A model generated the notes under the pieces. It made no database searches. It had not been told where the DNA came from and worked only from the letters and a program-made list of their open reading frames with translations. From Otatea glauca (taxonomy: Eukaryota > Streptophyta > Magnoliopsida > Poales > Poaceae): 64,000 nucleotides of DNA. Location of the stretch: positions 74,888,382 to 74,952,381 of the forward strand of contig CM070713.1 of assembly GCA_036346275.1 (NCBI GenBank), given 5' to 3'. This document shows positions 11,290 through 24,400 of this stretch, in pieces (the stretch's first letter is position 1; every line of letters begins with the position of its first letter). The translations under genes were made by a program, and so were the position numbers.

Positions 11290-14200
11290 ACTGGGTATGT
11301 TTCCTGTGCACTCGGTACCTACTTTGGTATTGTTTGATTCTGGAGCATCGCACTCGTTTATCTCTAAGAAATTTGCTGACCAGAATAATTTAGAAATTGA
11401 TCTCCTCTCTGCCAAAATGATAATCTATTCCCCGGGTTCAGTCATGAATTCAATTAAGTTTTGTCCTAAGGTTAGCATTGAAATAAATGGAGTTATGTTT
11501 CATGCTGACCTTATCCTTATAGAAACCTTAGGGTTAGAAGTAATCCTTGGTATGGATTGGTTGTCTAAGTTTAAAGGCTGCATAGACTGTGCCAATCGAT
11601 CCATTTCTTTGGTTAGCCTTGAAGGAATTCGGTTTATTTTTCTTCCATCCAAAGTTCTTCAAACTCTCAAGCTTCTCTTTGTTCACCATAATAAAAGATC
11701 TTAGCCGATTCCAATTGTTTCCGAATTTCGATGTTTTTCCGGATGAGTTGCGGGCCCGCCTCCGGATAGGGACCTAGAATTTGTCATAAATCTTGTCCAC
11801 GGGATGGCGCCTATATCCAAGCGCCCTTATCGAATGCCCCTGATGAGTTAATTGAACTAAAGAATCAAATTCAAGAGCGATTAAGAAAAGGCTTTATTCG
11901 ACCTAGTTCTTCTCCTTGGGGTAGTCCATTCTTTTGTGCCTAAAAGGACGGTGGAATACGCATGTGCGTGGACTATCGTGCATTGAATGATGTCACAATT
12001 AAGAACAAATATCCTTTGCCTCGTATCGATGACCTATTCGATCCGTTGACTGGTGCCCAAATCTTTTCCAAAATTGATTTAAGACATGGGTACTATCAGT
12101 TGAAGATCAGACCAGAAGATATTCCTAAAACTGCTTTCACCACTCGTTATGGTTTATATGAATATACTGTGATGTCTTTCGGACTTACAAATGCTCCTGC
12201 TAATTTCATGTGTCTCATGAATAAAGTCTTCATGGAGTATTTAGATAAGTTCGTAGTGGTGTTTATTGACGATATCCTCGTCTATTCAAAATCCGAAGAA
12301 GATCATGCGCATCATTTGCGTAAGGTTCTTGAAAAGCTTCGAGAGCATAAGCTTTATGCCAAATTCGAGAAGTGCGAATTTTGGCTAAAAGAAGTTGCTT
12401 TCCTTGGTCATATTCTTTCTAAAGGTGGTATTTCCGTTGATCCCAGTAAAGTCAAGGCTGTTTTAGACTGGGAAGCTCCTCAATCCGTTCCGAAAATTCG
12501 AAGTTTTCTCGGTCTGGCGGGATATTATCGCCGCTTTATCGAGAACTTTTCTAAAATCGCTCGTCCTTTGACCCAACTTCTCAAGAAGGAAAAGAAGTTT
12601 GAGTGGACACCTGAATGCGAAGGAAGCTTTCAGGAATTAAAGAAAAGGTTAACAACAGCTCCTGTGCTAGTGTTACCCGATGTCCATAAAAGCTTTGATG
12701 TTTATTGTGATGCTTCAAAGAATGGGCTTGGGTGTGTGCTTATGCAAGAAGGAAAAGTCGTAGCTTACGCTTTCGTCGATTGCGACCTCATGAGCTCAAT
12801 TATCCGACTCATGATGCGGAATTAGCTATGTAGTGCACGCTTTAAAAATTTGGCGCCATTACGATTGAAACAAATGCGGTGTATTCACAGATCATAAGAG
12901 TCTCAAATATTTCTTCACCCACTGATCTAAATTTAAGACAACGAAGGTGGCTAGAGTTGATAAAAGATTACGACCTTAGTATTCAATACCATCCCGTAAA
13001 GCCAATGTCGAGGCGATGCTCGAAATAAAACTTCATTGTTTTCTGTTTCATCTTTGACCGATCAATTCGATCCGTAAAAGATTTCCAAAAGCTTAATTTG
13101 GGAGTTGTCGAAAAGGTTATTTGGCCGCCTAGTGGTGCAACCAACCCTTAAATCCCAGATTAAATCTGCTCAACTCAAAGATGAAGCAATTATTAAAATC
13201 CGTGAAGAGTTGAAGCAAGGAAAGGAATCCAAATTCGTGAAAGTTCGGATGAAGTGCTTATGTTCGAAAATCGAATATATGTTCCCGATGATCCGAATTA
13301 AAAGAGTTAATTCTCAAAGAAGCCCATGAGTCTCCTCTCAATTCACCCAGGAGTACAAAGATGTATCAAGACCTTCGACGGGAATATTGGTGGCCCGGTT
13401 TGAAAAAGGATGTCATTGCATATGTTGCAACTGTGATGTATGTCGTGTCAAAGCCGAGCATCAACGCCCCGCAGACTTCGCGACCTTTAAAGATTCCAGT
13501 GGAAGTGGGAAGACGCCGATGGATTTTATTATCGGTTTGCCAAGAACCGTAAAAGGGCATGATTCCATCCGGTAATCGTTGATCGTCGACTAAAGTGGCT
13601 CACTTTATTCCGGCCAAGACTACTCATTACGAGATAAGCTTGCCGAGTTGTATCCGAGAATATTGTCCGCCTTCATGGCGTCCCAAGACAATTGTTTCGA
13701 TCGAGGTTCCCGTTTACTTCGTTTCGGAAAGTTTGCACCGTCTTACGGGTACTAAGTGAATTTGAGATGACTTATCATCCTCGCATGATGGACAAACGGA
13801 AAGGACCAATCGATTTTGAAGACATGTTAAGAGCCCGTGTCGTCATACGGCTCTAATTGGGAGAAAAGTTTGGCCTTCGCGAATTCTCTTATAATAACAG
13901 ATTTCCAATCCACCGCAAGTATCGCCTTTTGAAGCGCCAGATGGAAGAAAATGCCGAACCCTCTTTTCGGTCCGAGGTTGAGAAAGAAAATTCTTGCCCA
14001 GATCTTATTCAAGAAGCTCAAGAGCAAGTGGACATGATTAGAAGCCGATCGAAAGAGGCTCGGTCTCGTCTGAAGAGTTACGCCGACAATCGCCGTCGTG
14101 AACTCGCCAAGTTGGTGACCATGTCTATCTCAAAGTCTCGCCTCTTCGTGGAATTCGCCGATTTCAAATCCGTGGGAAGTTGGCTCCTCGATTCATTGGA

Positions 14201-14522
14201 CCGTTTCGGATCATTGGAAAGATGGGTGAGATGGCATATCGCTTAGAATTGCCACCTCAACTATCCGACGCTCATAACGCCTTCCATGTATCTCGCTTAA
14301 GAAATGTCTCCGTGTTCCTCCGACCTCGCCGATTTGGAAGGATAGATCTTCACCAGATCTGTCATATCGGAGCATCCGGTCCGTATCTTGGAAGAAGCTG
14401 AGCGCCAGACAAGAAATAAAATCATCAAGATGTTGAAGGTTCAATGGAGCAATCATACTGAAGACGAAGCCACCTGGGAAAGAGAAGATCACCTTCGCCA
14501 AGAGTTCCCCAATTTCTTCTAG
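11290..14522 (+). pseudogene. pol: pol polyprotein with chromodomain, first Tekay element (broken)
   Basis: Domains run in order. The aspartic protease has LFDSGASHSFIS (about 11332) and stays in frame with gag to the stop at 11702. Reverse transcriptase is open at 11962-12825, with YPLPRIDDLF, the catalytic FIDDILVYSK and the LGHILSKGGI region. RNase H begins FDVYCDASKNGLGCVL near 12700. Integrase spans about 13320-14300 and is heavily frameshifted. The C-terminal chromodomain includes KVQWSNHTEDEATWERED and ends at the TAG of 14520-14522. Protein order PR-RT-RH-INT is diagnostic of Ty3/Gypsy. A one-base loss near 11941 turns the usual VPKKDGG into a stop. Not functional as written. Confidence 0.9.
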
Positions 14523-14550
14523 TCATCTCCAAATCTAGGGACGAGATTTA

Positions 14551-14567
14551 CGTAAGAGAGGTAGATC
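14551..14567 (+). other. Polypurine tract of the first Tekay element
   Basis: The purine-rich CGTAAGAGAGGTAGATC sits directly before the 3' LTR. The equivalent on the minus strand of the second element (43094-43110) reads as a G-rich run before GTAGATC. It would prime plus-strand DNA synthesis. Confidence 0.65.
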
Positions 14568-17500
14568 CAGAACAGCCTCAAAAATCAAAAAATAAATAAA
14601 AATGAAATAAAAATCTTTTGTGTATTATTTTTGAAATTTCTGAATTTCCTGGATTTTCTGAATATTTGTTTGACTTTTCTTTAATGCAACAATGTGAAAT
14701 AAAGAATATAATAAATAGAAAATGGTAAAAAGTAAAAATGTCAATCCAACAAAAATTTACCAAAACTTCCAAAAATATCTGAGGGCTCCCCTCAGCTTGC
14801 TTAAGGCGGTGGGTAACCTGGATTTATAAAAATATTAATTAATCAAAGATAATCATGGGTAAAAATCTCAGGGTAAAATGGTAAAACAATTTGGTAAAAA
14901 CATCTGTAGATCATCCTGACCCAAAATTTTTATCTTGCCGACATAAAAACAGTATCAACCTCCTGTAAAAATATTAAGAATTTACTAAATCATTTTATAA
15001 TTTTAAAAATTCGAAAACAGTGAATAAATAATCTGGAAAACAGTAATGTCAGAATTTTTAAAAATTAAATAATAATAATTAAAATCTGTAATTTTTACAT
15101 AAGGTGTATAATGTCATTTTAAATCATCATAAAAAGTTTTGTAAAATAATAACTTCATTTAAATCGCAAATTAAAATAAAAACAGAATAGGCAATGCAGT
15201 AACTGTTGCAATGTCAGAATTTTATAAAAATAATCATGCATCATAAAATGGCGAAAATTTTTCAGGAGGCTGATAATATCCTTGCCGACCTATGGTAAAC
15301 ATTTCATAAATTTTCGTGCCCGTTTGAACGTTGAAATCTTCGTTAAAATCCCGTTCGGTCGTGAGGCTTCTCCAGAGTTCTTTTCTCGCCATCACTGACG
15401 TGTGGGCCCGGGCTGTCAGTGAGCCAGCTCGGCCGACAACCGCTGCCATCTGGCCCCGCGTGGCAGCCTCTCGCCGCGCTTTCTTCTTCCTCTCCCGCTC
15501 TCTCTCTTTGAGACGAGACCTCTCGGTCTTTCTCGCGCCAGCTGCGCCAAACCGCCTTTGAGCCCATATAAAAACCCCTCCTCGCGTCGCCGCCAACCCA
15601 GCTAGCTCCCAGTGCAAGCCATTCCGCCGTTGCTTTGGTCATCGTCCCCAATTCCGCGAAACCGCAAAGAGGGCCAAACACCATATTTTCCACTCCACCA
15701 TTTCGTCCCAATGCGTTTCGCTCAAGCTTCCTCGTGCCTCCTCAAGTCCATCCCGAGCCCCTACGAAACTCATTCTTCCCCGCGAGCTCCTCCGCCGTGT
15801 TTTTCTTCCGCCACCACCGCGCACGGTGAGACCTCTATTCCGCGCGCCATTCTTTGAACTAAACCGAAATGGGATCCTGAAGTCCACCGATGCTTTTGGT
15901 AGTGATCTTCAAGCTCGGGAAGGTCTCGTTTTGCGAGAACGCCGGTGAGCCGTGAGCTCGCCGCCTCTCCGGTGGCGAGCCGCCGCCCGCCATCTCCTAC
16001 CAAGCGCCACCACCCAAAGATGCGCACGAGTGTCCGAGCATGAATCCGAACCCATTCCGTGATTCCGTAGTGTGCCCGCCGACGAGCTCGTCTTGCCGCA
16101 TCCGCTCCGGTCACCGCTAAGCGGGCCCGACTGTGCCGCGGCTGGTTGGTCAAGGCCACGACATGCGGACTCACCGTCACCGCAGGCAAGAACGCGCGAT
16201 CCATGGGAACCTCTGCGTCGCCACAGCAAGAAGACGCTACTGGACGCCGACGGTGGACCCCATTTGTCAGCGCCTCAAGCGCGGTTCCGCCCGAAATGGA
16301 AAGCGCGTTTTCCGCGCGAAAGCGTACTTTCCATTTTCGGCAATTTTCTGATTTTTAGTATTTAACCAAAACCTAGATATTCATTTAGCCATAACTTTTG
16401 AATCACTTAACAAAACTTGATGAAATAAATTTCTAAATTCATCTAAAATCCAGTAGATTCAGAATATACAAAAATATTTCAGAATTGAATTTTATTTAAA
16501 ATTCGAATTTAAATTCAAACGAAGAGTTAGGAATACGTCATACATGGAAATTTTGCAAATAACCTCCAAATTTAGTAAAATAAATTTTATTAGAATTCTT
16601 GTAATCTCAGGAACCAGAATCTGTAATAATACTTAGGGTGTGTTATAAGAAAAATTTAAGTTATAAAATGGATAGTAAATAATGCAATAATGGCTTAAAT
16701 AAATCATATCTTTAAATTGCAAAAGAAAAATAAATAAAGCATGTAGCCATTCCTGAATTGGTGAAATTATTTTATTTGAATATTTCCATCTGATTTCTTT
16801 TGGCCTCATTGAAATTTGGTATTTATTCTATGTCGCCTTACGACGTGTAGAACCCGATGAACCGGTACATTCGACGACCGTGAGTTCAAGTCGAGGAAAA
16901 TCAACAAGGCAAGCAAATTCCTTTGATCATGTTGAACCCAGTTTTATAAATGTTTTCATTAATCGCTTTATCGCATACTTTATTTTATTAAAGTCACTAT
17001 ATTGTGGAAACGGTAGTTGTACTGTAGCTACATAGAATTTCCTTGATAAGTAGAAAATTGTGATCCTTGAAAACCCTAGATTAGCTTAGACAATATTTAA
17101 TGTCAATCTGGGTTACTCACATTAGTGACATGCTTAGCCGAGCTATAATGAACATAAAGCGTGACATGGTTAAATACCTTGGTTATGACATTTAGATGGG
17201 CATGACTATTTTTGTGGTTGGTATTTTGGTTGGAAAATGAAAATAAAACTATGGTTTAGATGCGGCAATTATTAGCAATAGCCGTGTGTGCATGTTTTGC
17301 ACGTAGTATAGGGTGGAGATTATTGCCCGTGTCGGATTAAGGACCGAACTATGAGTTGTTTTCGTGCCAAGAAAATTCATACAACCACAAGTGCTTTGGT
17401 ATGGGACAGCTCTAACTTATTAAGTTGTTTAAAACTAGCTTTGCACTTGGAAGGCCGGAGTAGTACGAATGTTTCTTAATGAATTGCTCGACGGACGCCC

Positions 17501-18462
17501 ACACCGAGGTGATCATGGATTAAACGTCTACCAATATAACGATGTACGCCATATCGTGGGTAGTTCCATCATTTCTATGCTCGAGTTCTTACTCCACAAA
17601 ATGGGTTTGTCGTCATCGTCTTTGGTGCAAAGTTAGGTTTAAATAATGTAATGCTTATAACATGACTCTCTGCGGCACACCAAAGGAAGTGTGCAAATAT
17701 CGATTGCTCAAAGAGTCAGTCATGTCTTGTGGAGAAAGCTGTATACCTCTGCAGAGTGTAAAAACTAATCGATTAGCCGTCTCTGCGGTCATGGACACTT
17801 GGTAAAGTCATCACATAGTTAGCTGTTTTGCTTATTTTCATAAAATGTGGTTTCTATCATGCGTTGTTAATATTCCACTTGTGTTGGTGGAATGATTTTG
17901 GATATGGTCGTTATACCTAAGCAATTGTGAAATATTGATGTTTACTTTACGTTACTTCAGAATTTACTTGCTTTTACTTAAATCTGTTTTACACAATACT
18001 ATTCTCAGTATTTACATTTTAAAACCAGCTTTATGCAAATTAACCTTAATAGCCTTTTTTGAAATGGTGCGCATGTATTTTAGGTTTTGCATAAGTCTTG
18101 CGTACGTAAGTACTCAACTTGCTTACGTTGATATTTTTAGGTGAAGGGACAGATTTCCCATTTAATCTTACGTTGATGCAGGATACGGGAATTTAACGAT
18201 GACTTTTTCTAAGGATTTCCCCTGTCAGTTGCCTGTGGGACAATGGGTTAAAAGGCATACTACAGGATGTTGTCTCCACTGCAGTTTTACTTTTGGTATT
18301 GTAAAAATAATATGTAATCTTACTTCCGCTGTGTAATAAAGTTTGTGTATGACTGTGATAACAATTTGTATTTGTGCGTACTAGCTACTGATCATGGGAC
18401 TAGTACTGTATGCACATGGTATCCATTTTTGGTATTGATTTAGCAAAAATGGGGGCCTCACA
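14568..18462 (+). repeat. 3' LTR of the first Tekay element
   Basis: It aligns with 4820-8694. The start is altered (CAGAACAGCC instead of TGTAACAGCC), and the end is GGGGGCCTCACA followed by the TAAAT target duplication. Most differences from the 5' LTR in the GC-richer half are at CTG/CAG sites, for example AATCGCTTTATCGCA at 16961 against AACTGCTTTACTGCA at 7200. Confidence 0.9.
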
Positions 18463-18467
18463 TAAAT

Positions 18468-20027
18468 ACAAAAAAATTGGGAGTGTAAAATACAGTGGTT
18501 GCAGAGGGTAAGTATAAGGATTAAAGTGCAGGAAAAAAGATATACCGTACGTGATAATGCACTCTAGTTGAATTCAGTGGGCAGAGTCTGTTGTCTTGTG
18601 AATCGAGGTTTCATTTCATATAGATCAATATTCAAAACTTTAGTCTTCTGTGATACACGAATACTAATTGTACTCGGATTGTTTATTATATGCTAATTGG
18701 TATCTATACATAAAATAAAACGTGAAGGGCTTGTCACAATTCCCAACACAGCCTAGCACAGGCACCGGTTGCTATTTTTTGTTTATTTTTATTCCAAATC
18801 TATTATAATTTTAGTAGTTTTTGTGGTGTACATGACATGAACTCTTTCTTTTAATATAGACCATTATAATCTAGACCTACCACGATTAATAGTATATGTT
18901 ATAATTTCAATTATTTCTGTGTTGTACATGACACAAACTCTTTCTTTTAATCTAGACCGTTATAATCTGGACCCACCACGATTAACGGTGTAGATCTTTC
19001 TCTTTTTTCTTCGATTAATATGGAAATTTCTAGCTTTAAGAGCGAACATAATAGCTTCTTTTTCCTCTACTTTAATATTATAATAGATTCAATTAAGAGA
19101 AAAACTAGGGAACGATATACCGTTTCAACGGTATACTATTCCCCGATCTCTCTTGTTCTCTCTTCTCTATCTTGCCGACGCCAATTGGGAAGGGGGGCGT
19201 TGTTGACAACGGGTCACCCCTCTCCCCGTGTTTGTAAAGGGGGCCGGGGTGACGATGACCCATCGGTGGGTCGTGGCGGCGGTGAAGGGTGGGACGGTGA
19301 GGTAAAGGCGGTGAGAATATTGGGTTGAATGGGGTGACTAGCGGGGGAGGAGCCGGCAACTCGATGTGGCAACAAGCTCGCGGCCAGCTGCAAGGGAGGT
19401 AGAGGCAGGGACGGTGGAGGAAGTGTGCATAGTGACGACCGACTAGCGGCGGCGGCTACAAAGGATAGAGACAGCGGAGTCCTCCCCGTTTCCTAGGTGT
19501 TCTATTCAATTAATTGCCATGATCACACATCCACGTGAAACGACCGTGTGGAAAACTGAAAGATGCCACAGCCGACAAACTCAGCTCGCTAGTCAAATGT
19601 GCACTGGTCGACGTCGCCGGCCGTGCTTGCCGAAAAGAACGACGCCGGCCAAGACGTTACATGGAATTAAGACCATACAAAACACACTAGAAATCCAAGA
19701 GAATTACGGCTCACGACACGTACTTCTTGTGTGTATCTTCTTGTTGAAATATTGTTGATTAATTCTACTACTAGTAATATTATCATTGCATGCCCAATCC
19801 CGAAGCCGTGTCTTGACTAGTTGTTATTTGTTTCGATCATCTGTCCTCCCAGCCGGCAATGCCTCAGCTTCTTTACGTTGCTCCTCCACTCCCGAGGAGC
19901 TGCTGCTTTTTCTAACAAAAACATTGTTACATATGCACAAGTCAGAGTTGTCGCAGTAAGCTAGCTCGATCTCGCCAAAATTAGCCCTGAGAGTGTGTAT
20001 ATGTAATGTAATTTAATATTGTAACCG
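18468..20027. repeat. Intergenic repeats, Helitron-like 96-bp direct repeat
   Basis: A unit with GTACATGACA, CTCTTTCTTTTAAT, TAGACC, TTATAATCT and CCACGATTAA occurs at 18817-18899 and again at 18913-18996, period 96. The sequence after the second unit resembles 4141-4275, left of the Tekay element. A small inverted repeat (ATATACCGTTT and AACGGTATA) lies near 19115-19140. The GC-rich part, 19180-19500, has short frames with no recognisable domain. No gene is supported. Confidence 0.45.
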
Positions 20028-20236
20028 TTGAGTTTGGGTACGATATGAATTTATTTTCTACTCTATTTCAAATCTACTCCTACACGGAGTCTATTATATA
20101 CCATTATAAATATGTTTATGTAGTCTATAGAAAGAGTAAGAGCTTCATTGTAACTAAACATCTTCTCACACAGTGATCTAGCCTTTGTGCGTCTGTGGTT
20201 TTTTCCCGAAAGGGTTTTTTATGTAAAATATGTGTC
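20028..20236 (+). repeat. Copia-like LTR fragment, left copy
   Basis: About 78 percent identical by eye to 31976-32185. It contains CTCCTACACGGAGT, a TATAAATA-type TATA box (near 20116), GAAAGAGTAAGAGC and CCCGAAAGGGTTTT. A CCCGAAAGGGTTTTCCACG motif late in the sequence is typical of plant Copia LTRs. No Copia coding sequence is found nearby. Confidence 0.5.
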
Positions 20237-20384
20237 CACTACTACAAAAGGGGTTATATTAGACATATCATCACTGACTGTTTTTTATAAAAATCATCTG
20301 CAATGAGTCTCGAGCACATCGCAGACGGTTTTAGCCAAAAACTGTCTGTGATGTGCCTATAACAGACCAAAATTTAATAAAATA
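20237..20384 (+). mobile_element. CACTA (En/Spm) transposon 5' terminus
   Basis: CACTACTACAAAA (20237-20249) is the characteristic terminal inverted repeat start of grass CACTA elements. It is followed by a subterminal hairpin (20314-20356) whose arms are GCACATCGCAGACGG and CTGTCTGTGATGTGC. Short repeats of this kind are where CACTA transposase binds. No matching opposite end (TTTTGTAGTAGTG) is seen, so it is a fragment. Confidence 0.65.
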
Positions 20385-21439
20385 AGAAATATAATATCAA
20401 AAATATTCATGTGATTTATTGTTATATTTTCTGTTTTTTTTTCCGAATTAAAGAAATTCTTTTTGGCTTTTTTTTTTCTAATAATAGAAATCCAAATGAG
20501 CTATATGGTAAATGGTAAAAAATAAAAATCCAAAATCAGTAAAATTTGTAAAAACATCAGATAAATCCTATATCCATCCAGGATCCTGTTTGTGCCACTG
20601 GCACTGATTTGTATCAATAAAATAAATTAAAAGACAAAAGTAATCATGAGGAGATAATCAAAATCTGAACCTATAAGATTTCTTCAGAAGCTATATTAAC
20701 TTAAATTGGGTTAAAATTTTAACCATGACGACATATTAACCTTACCCATTCACGGTAAAAATATCAGAAATTTATCATCAAAATTGGTAATTTTAGAAAT
20801 TCAAAAACAGAGAGATTGAAAAACTGAAAATAATGATGTCAGAATTATTAAAAATAAAATATAAAATATAAAATTCTTAAATTTTACCAAAGGTAAATAA
20901 TAATTCAGAAAATACTCTAAAAAACTTTCATAAAATAATAAATTCATTTTGATCCTTAATAAAATGAAAAATAGAATTGGCAGGAAAGTAAAAGCTACAT
21001 TGTCAGAATTATTTAAAAATCTTAATAAATCCTAAAAGTGTAAAAATTTTACTGGAGTCTGTTAATTGTCTTTCTGACTCATGGTAAAATTTTAATAAAA
21101 TCATGACCTTGTTTGACCATTGAATTCACTGCATTTCTCCCGTGCTGTCCAGAACCTAGCCGACCTCCCTTTGCTTCAGTCGCTGCCATGTGGGCCCGCG
21201 CGAACAGCTGTTCCCCCCTGCTGACTTCCTTCTCTCTCTCTGCCAGCCATGCCCCACTCGTCAGCCTTCTTCTCCCTCAGTTCTCTCTGTGTCTTGCCGA
21301 GCAGCGCCGCCTCTCCGTTTTGTCGCCTTCGCGCCGCAACTCATGCACCGATCGCCGCTTACACCTTACTCGACACGCCTGGCCGCTTTTGTCATTGTGG
21401 TCTCTCTCATGCAAGGAACGATCGAGAGAGCTCGCGCGC
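20385..21439 (+). repeat. Gypsy LTR, left part of an interrupted copy
   Basis: AT-rich then GC-rich sequence that parallels the Tekay LTR: TTTGGTAAAAATATC-like segments, TGTCAGAATT motifs, then CATGTGGGCCCGCG and CTCTCTC near 21190-21440. It lacks the usual TGTAAC start. It breaks at 21439 inside CTCGCGCGC, where another LTR has inserted, and appears to resume at 26854 with CGCACCGCC. Confidence 0.6.
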
Positions 21440-24400
21440 TGTAACATCCCGTAAAATTCAAAAATATGAAAAATAAAAAGTTTAGAAATTAAAAATGGAA
21501 TTGAATAAGAATTTCAATTAGAATCAAGATTTTGATTTGTAAACAATATCTTTTCCTCTTTTCTTACATTCTAAACTTAAGAAAAGAAATATTTCAATAT
21601 TAAAACTATTTCTTCCAAAACAAACAAAATATAAAAATAAATTTGAGATGTGATACTTAATTTTAATTTTAATTTATTGAGTTTTCTAAATTATTGGTTT
21701 ACCTTGAGTTTTTGTTCTAAAAGAAAAGTTATACATGTTGAAATGGTAAATCGTAAAAGTAAAAAGATAAAAATCTAAAGCCAATAAAATTTGTAAAAAT
21801 CTTAGATAAATCCCAGATCCATCCAGGATCCTGATTATGCAACTTTAATTGATCTGGATTAATAAAATAAATTAAAAAGACAAAAATAACCCTGTCTAGA
21901 TACTCTGAACCGACCTTGTAAGAATTCTTCAGAAGTCACTCGACCTTAACCAGAGTTAAAATTTTAACCATGCTGACATATTAATCTTACTCATCCCTGG
22001 TAAAAATATCAAGAATTTATCCATTAATTTATTATTTTTAGATATTCAAAAACAGTCAATTAGAAAAGCTAAAAATGGTAATGTCAGAATTATTAAAATT
22101 AAAATATACAATATAAAAATCTGAAAATTTTATATCATGTCAATAATTCCATTTAAGATCTTCATAAAAAGTTTTATCAAATAATAAACTTATTTTGATC
22201 TTAAATTAAATAAAATTCAGAATCAACAGAAAATTACAACTATGCATTGTCAGATTTTTATCAAATACTTTTACTAAGAATTTTTATCTAAACATTTTAC
22301 TGGACTCTCATATTTACCTTGCAGTCCTCTACAAAAATTCTCTTAAAATATTGAGTTGGTTTCTTGACCTAATCCTATGAATCTATCCCGTGTTGTCCAG
22401 AGTGTTCGGCAGAATTCTCCTCTTTTCTCTCTCTGACATGTGGGCCCATCCCTTAACTCGGCCCCACGAGCCAGACCGAACCGCCTTTTCCCTCAGTCGC
22501 TTCCAGCCGTGGCCCACTCGTCAGCTCAGTCTTCTCCAGCCTTCTCCCATTTTCTCTCGCGCGCGTAGACGCAAGCCGAATCAGCGCCGCCTCATTCTTT
22601 GTCTTGTCCACGCCGCAACCCATTGCCTGAAGCACCAACTTGCCCTGCCAGAGCTCGGCTGTCTTCTCATTTGAGTTTGCGTTGCCTTAGCCGAAAATCC
22701 TCGCGCGCGCAACCAGCTCGGCCGCCATTGTTCTCCCGTGTTCAAACTCTGTATTCACCCCTTACCTCATCTATTTAAACCCCGCAAAGCTTCAGCTAGA
22801 CCCTTGCACTCTCCTCAGCCCACCTTACTGCCAAAACACCACACAAAACTGCCACATCTTCTCCGACTCCGGTGAAAGTAGAAAAAAGGGGAAACTTCCA
22901 ATTAAGCCAAACCAATGATCCTCCACCCGAATCATTTGAGCTCAAGCTCTCTCGTGACACCTAGTACTCATCCCCGTCATCAATTGGAAGTATCTTTCTC
23001 CGGTGAGCCGCCACACCGCGCATCTCCCTCCGCCGCCGCCCATGCACGGTGAGAGCTTAACCCGTCTACTCTTTCTCTCGAAGAAATAGCAAAACAGGAT
23101 CCCTGTGATGCCCTGATGCTCTCACATGTGATGTTCAAGCCTAGGAACACTAAAATCCGAGTTTTGCTCGCCGGCCATGGCCTGCCGCAGCCTCCCTCTG
23201 GTGGCGACCTTCTTCCTAGCCATCTCTGACCGAACCAGTTCTACCCTTGTGTGCGCATAGTCGCCCTGGTGCTCTCCGTGGAGCCCATTCACCGGCTCCG
23301 GTACTCCTTCACGGCCGATGAGCTTTGGCGCCGCCACCTCTGCTTCGGGTCGCCGACAGGCGAGTCCCGCTCGTCATCCTCCTGCGTCGCACCAGCCACC
23401 GCCTTCTCGGTCCTGCATGTCAGTCGCGCAGCCTCCCGCTGCAAAGCCGGGCCATCTTGTCAGCGCATCAGCCAGCCGAGTCCAGAAAAGGAAAGCGTAA
23501 TTTCAACCCGAAGGCGTACTTTCCCTTTATGGTAATTTTCTTATTTTCTGTATTTTTCAAACCCTAGTATATTCAAATATGCATAACTTTTGAACTACCC
23601 ATCCAAATGAAATGAAATAAATTTATAAATTTATGATAAACCCTTTAGATTCAGAATGTGCAAAAATATTTTATAAATGAACTATATTTAAATTTTAAAA
23701 TTAATTTAAAGAAAGGGATCAAAAGAATGTCATATATAGAATTTCTACAAATGAACTTCAATTTGAATGAAATAAATTTTGTTAAAAACCTTAAATCCTC
23801 AGGAACCTAAATATGCAAAATTATTTAGATTATTGACTTGATTTACATCATTTTCTAAAGAAAGTTGTTTCCAATGCATTGAATATTCAAATATGAATAT
23901 CATTTGCAAAAATGATTCAGATCATGTCAAACCAGTTTTTACGTGTTTAAAAATAATTAATATACCTATATATGCAAAAACATTCTTAATTGAATTTAGT
24001 TTGAATTAAATTTGAAGATAGATTATTTTCCAACACATAGAAGTTAAAGTAAATATAACTTAAAAACATACAAGTTCAAATAATGGTAAAATGATTCCTC
24101 TTTAATAAAACCATAATACCCCTGTTATGCAAGAATACCTCATGTTTGTGCATATTTGAATTAAGTACATATTAAATCTTAATGTTTACTTATATGAAAA
24201 ACATCTCGGATAAAAGCAAAATACTATGAAACCAACTTTAAAACACTCTTAATGATATCTCATGCTAATGCCAGAAAAATGAATAACTAATCATGTAAGG
24301 GTCAGTCGCAAACTAAGAAGTACTAAAACTGAATTTTTATCGTGTAAACTATAAAACTAATTAAGCAGTTTCGGTAGTCTGTAAAACATCTCATCTTAAT

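Larger units (their letters stand above)
4820..18462 (+). mobile_element. Complete Ty3/Gypsy retrotransposon, Tekay/Del chromovirus type
   Basis: A 13.6 kb element bounded by TG (4820) and CA (18462) and flanked by the direct repeat TAAAT (4815-4819 and 18463-18467). Two LTRs of about 3.9 kb enclose a leader, gag, and a pol with protease, reverse transcriptase, RNase H, integrase and a C-terminal chromodomain. That order and the chromodomain place it in the chromovirus branch. Long LTRs and an initiator-Met-like primer site fit Tekay/Del. Frames are broken many times, but many breaks fall at CTG/CAG sites and may be sequence errors. In the AT-rich first 770 bp I count roughly ten to twelve LTR differences by eye, which suggests a fairly recent insertion. 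Confidence 0.93.

Noticed and set aside
4820..18462. C-to-T methylation decay (RIP-like) as the cause of copy differences
   Set aside because: The recurrent changes are deletions and swaps such as CTG to TCG, not C-to-T transitions.
19020..19760. Possible small genes in the GC-rich stretch
   Set aside because: No domain, no splice pattern and no conserved partner in the window.
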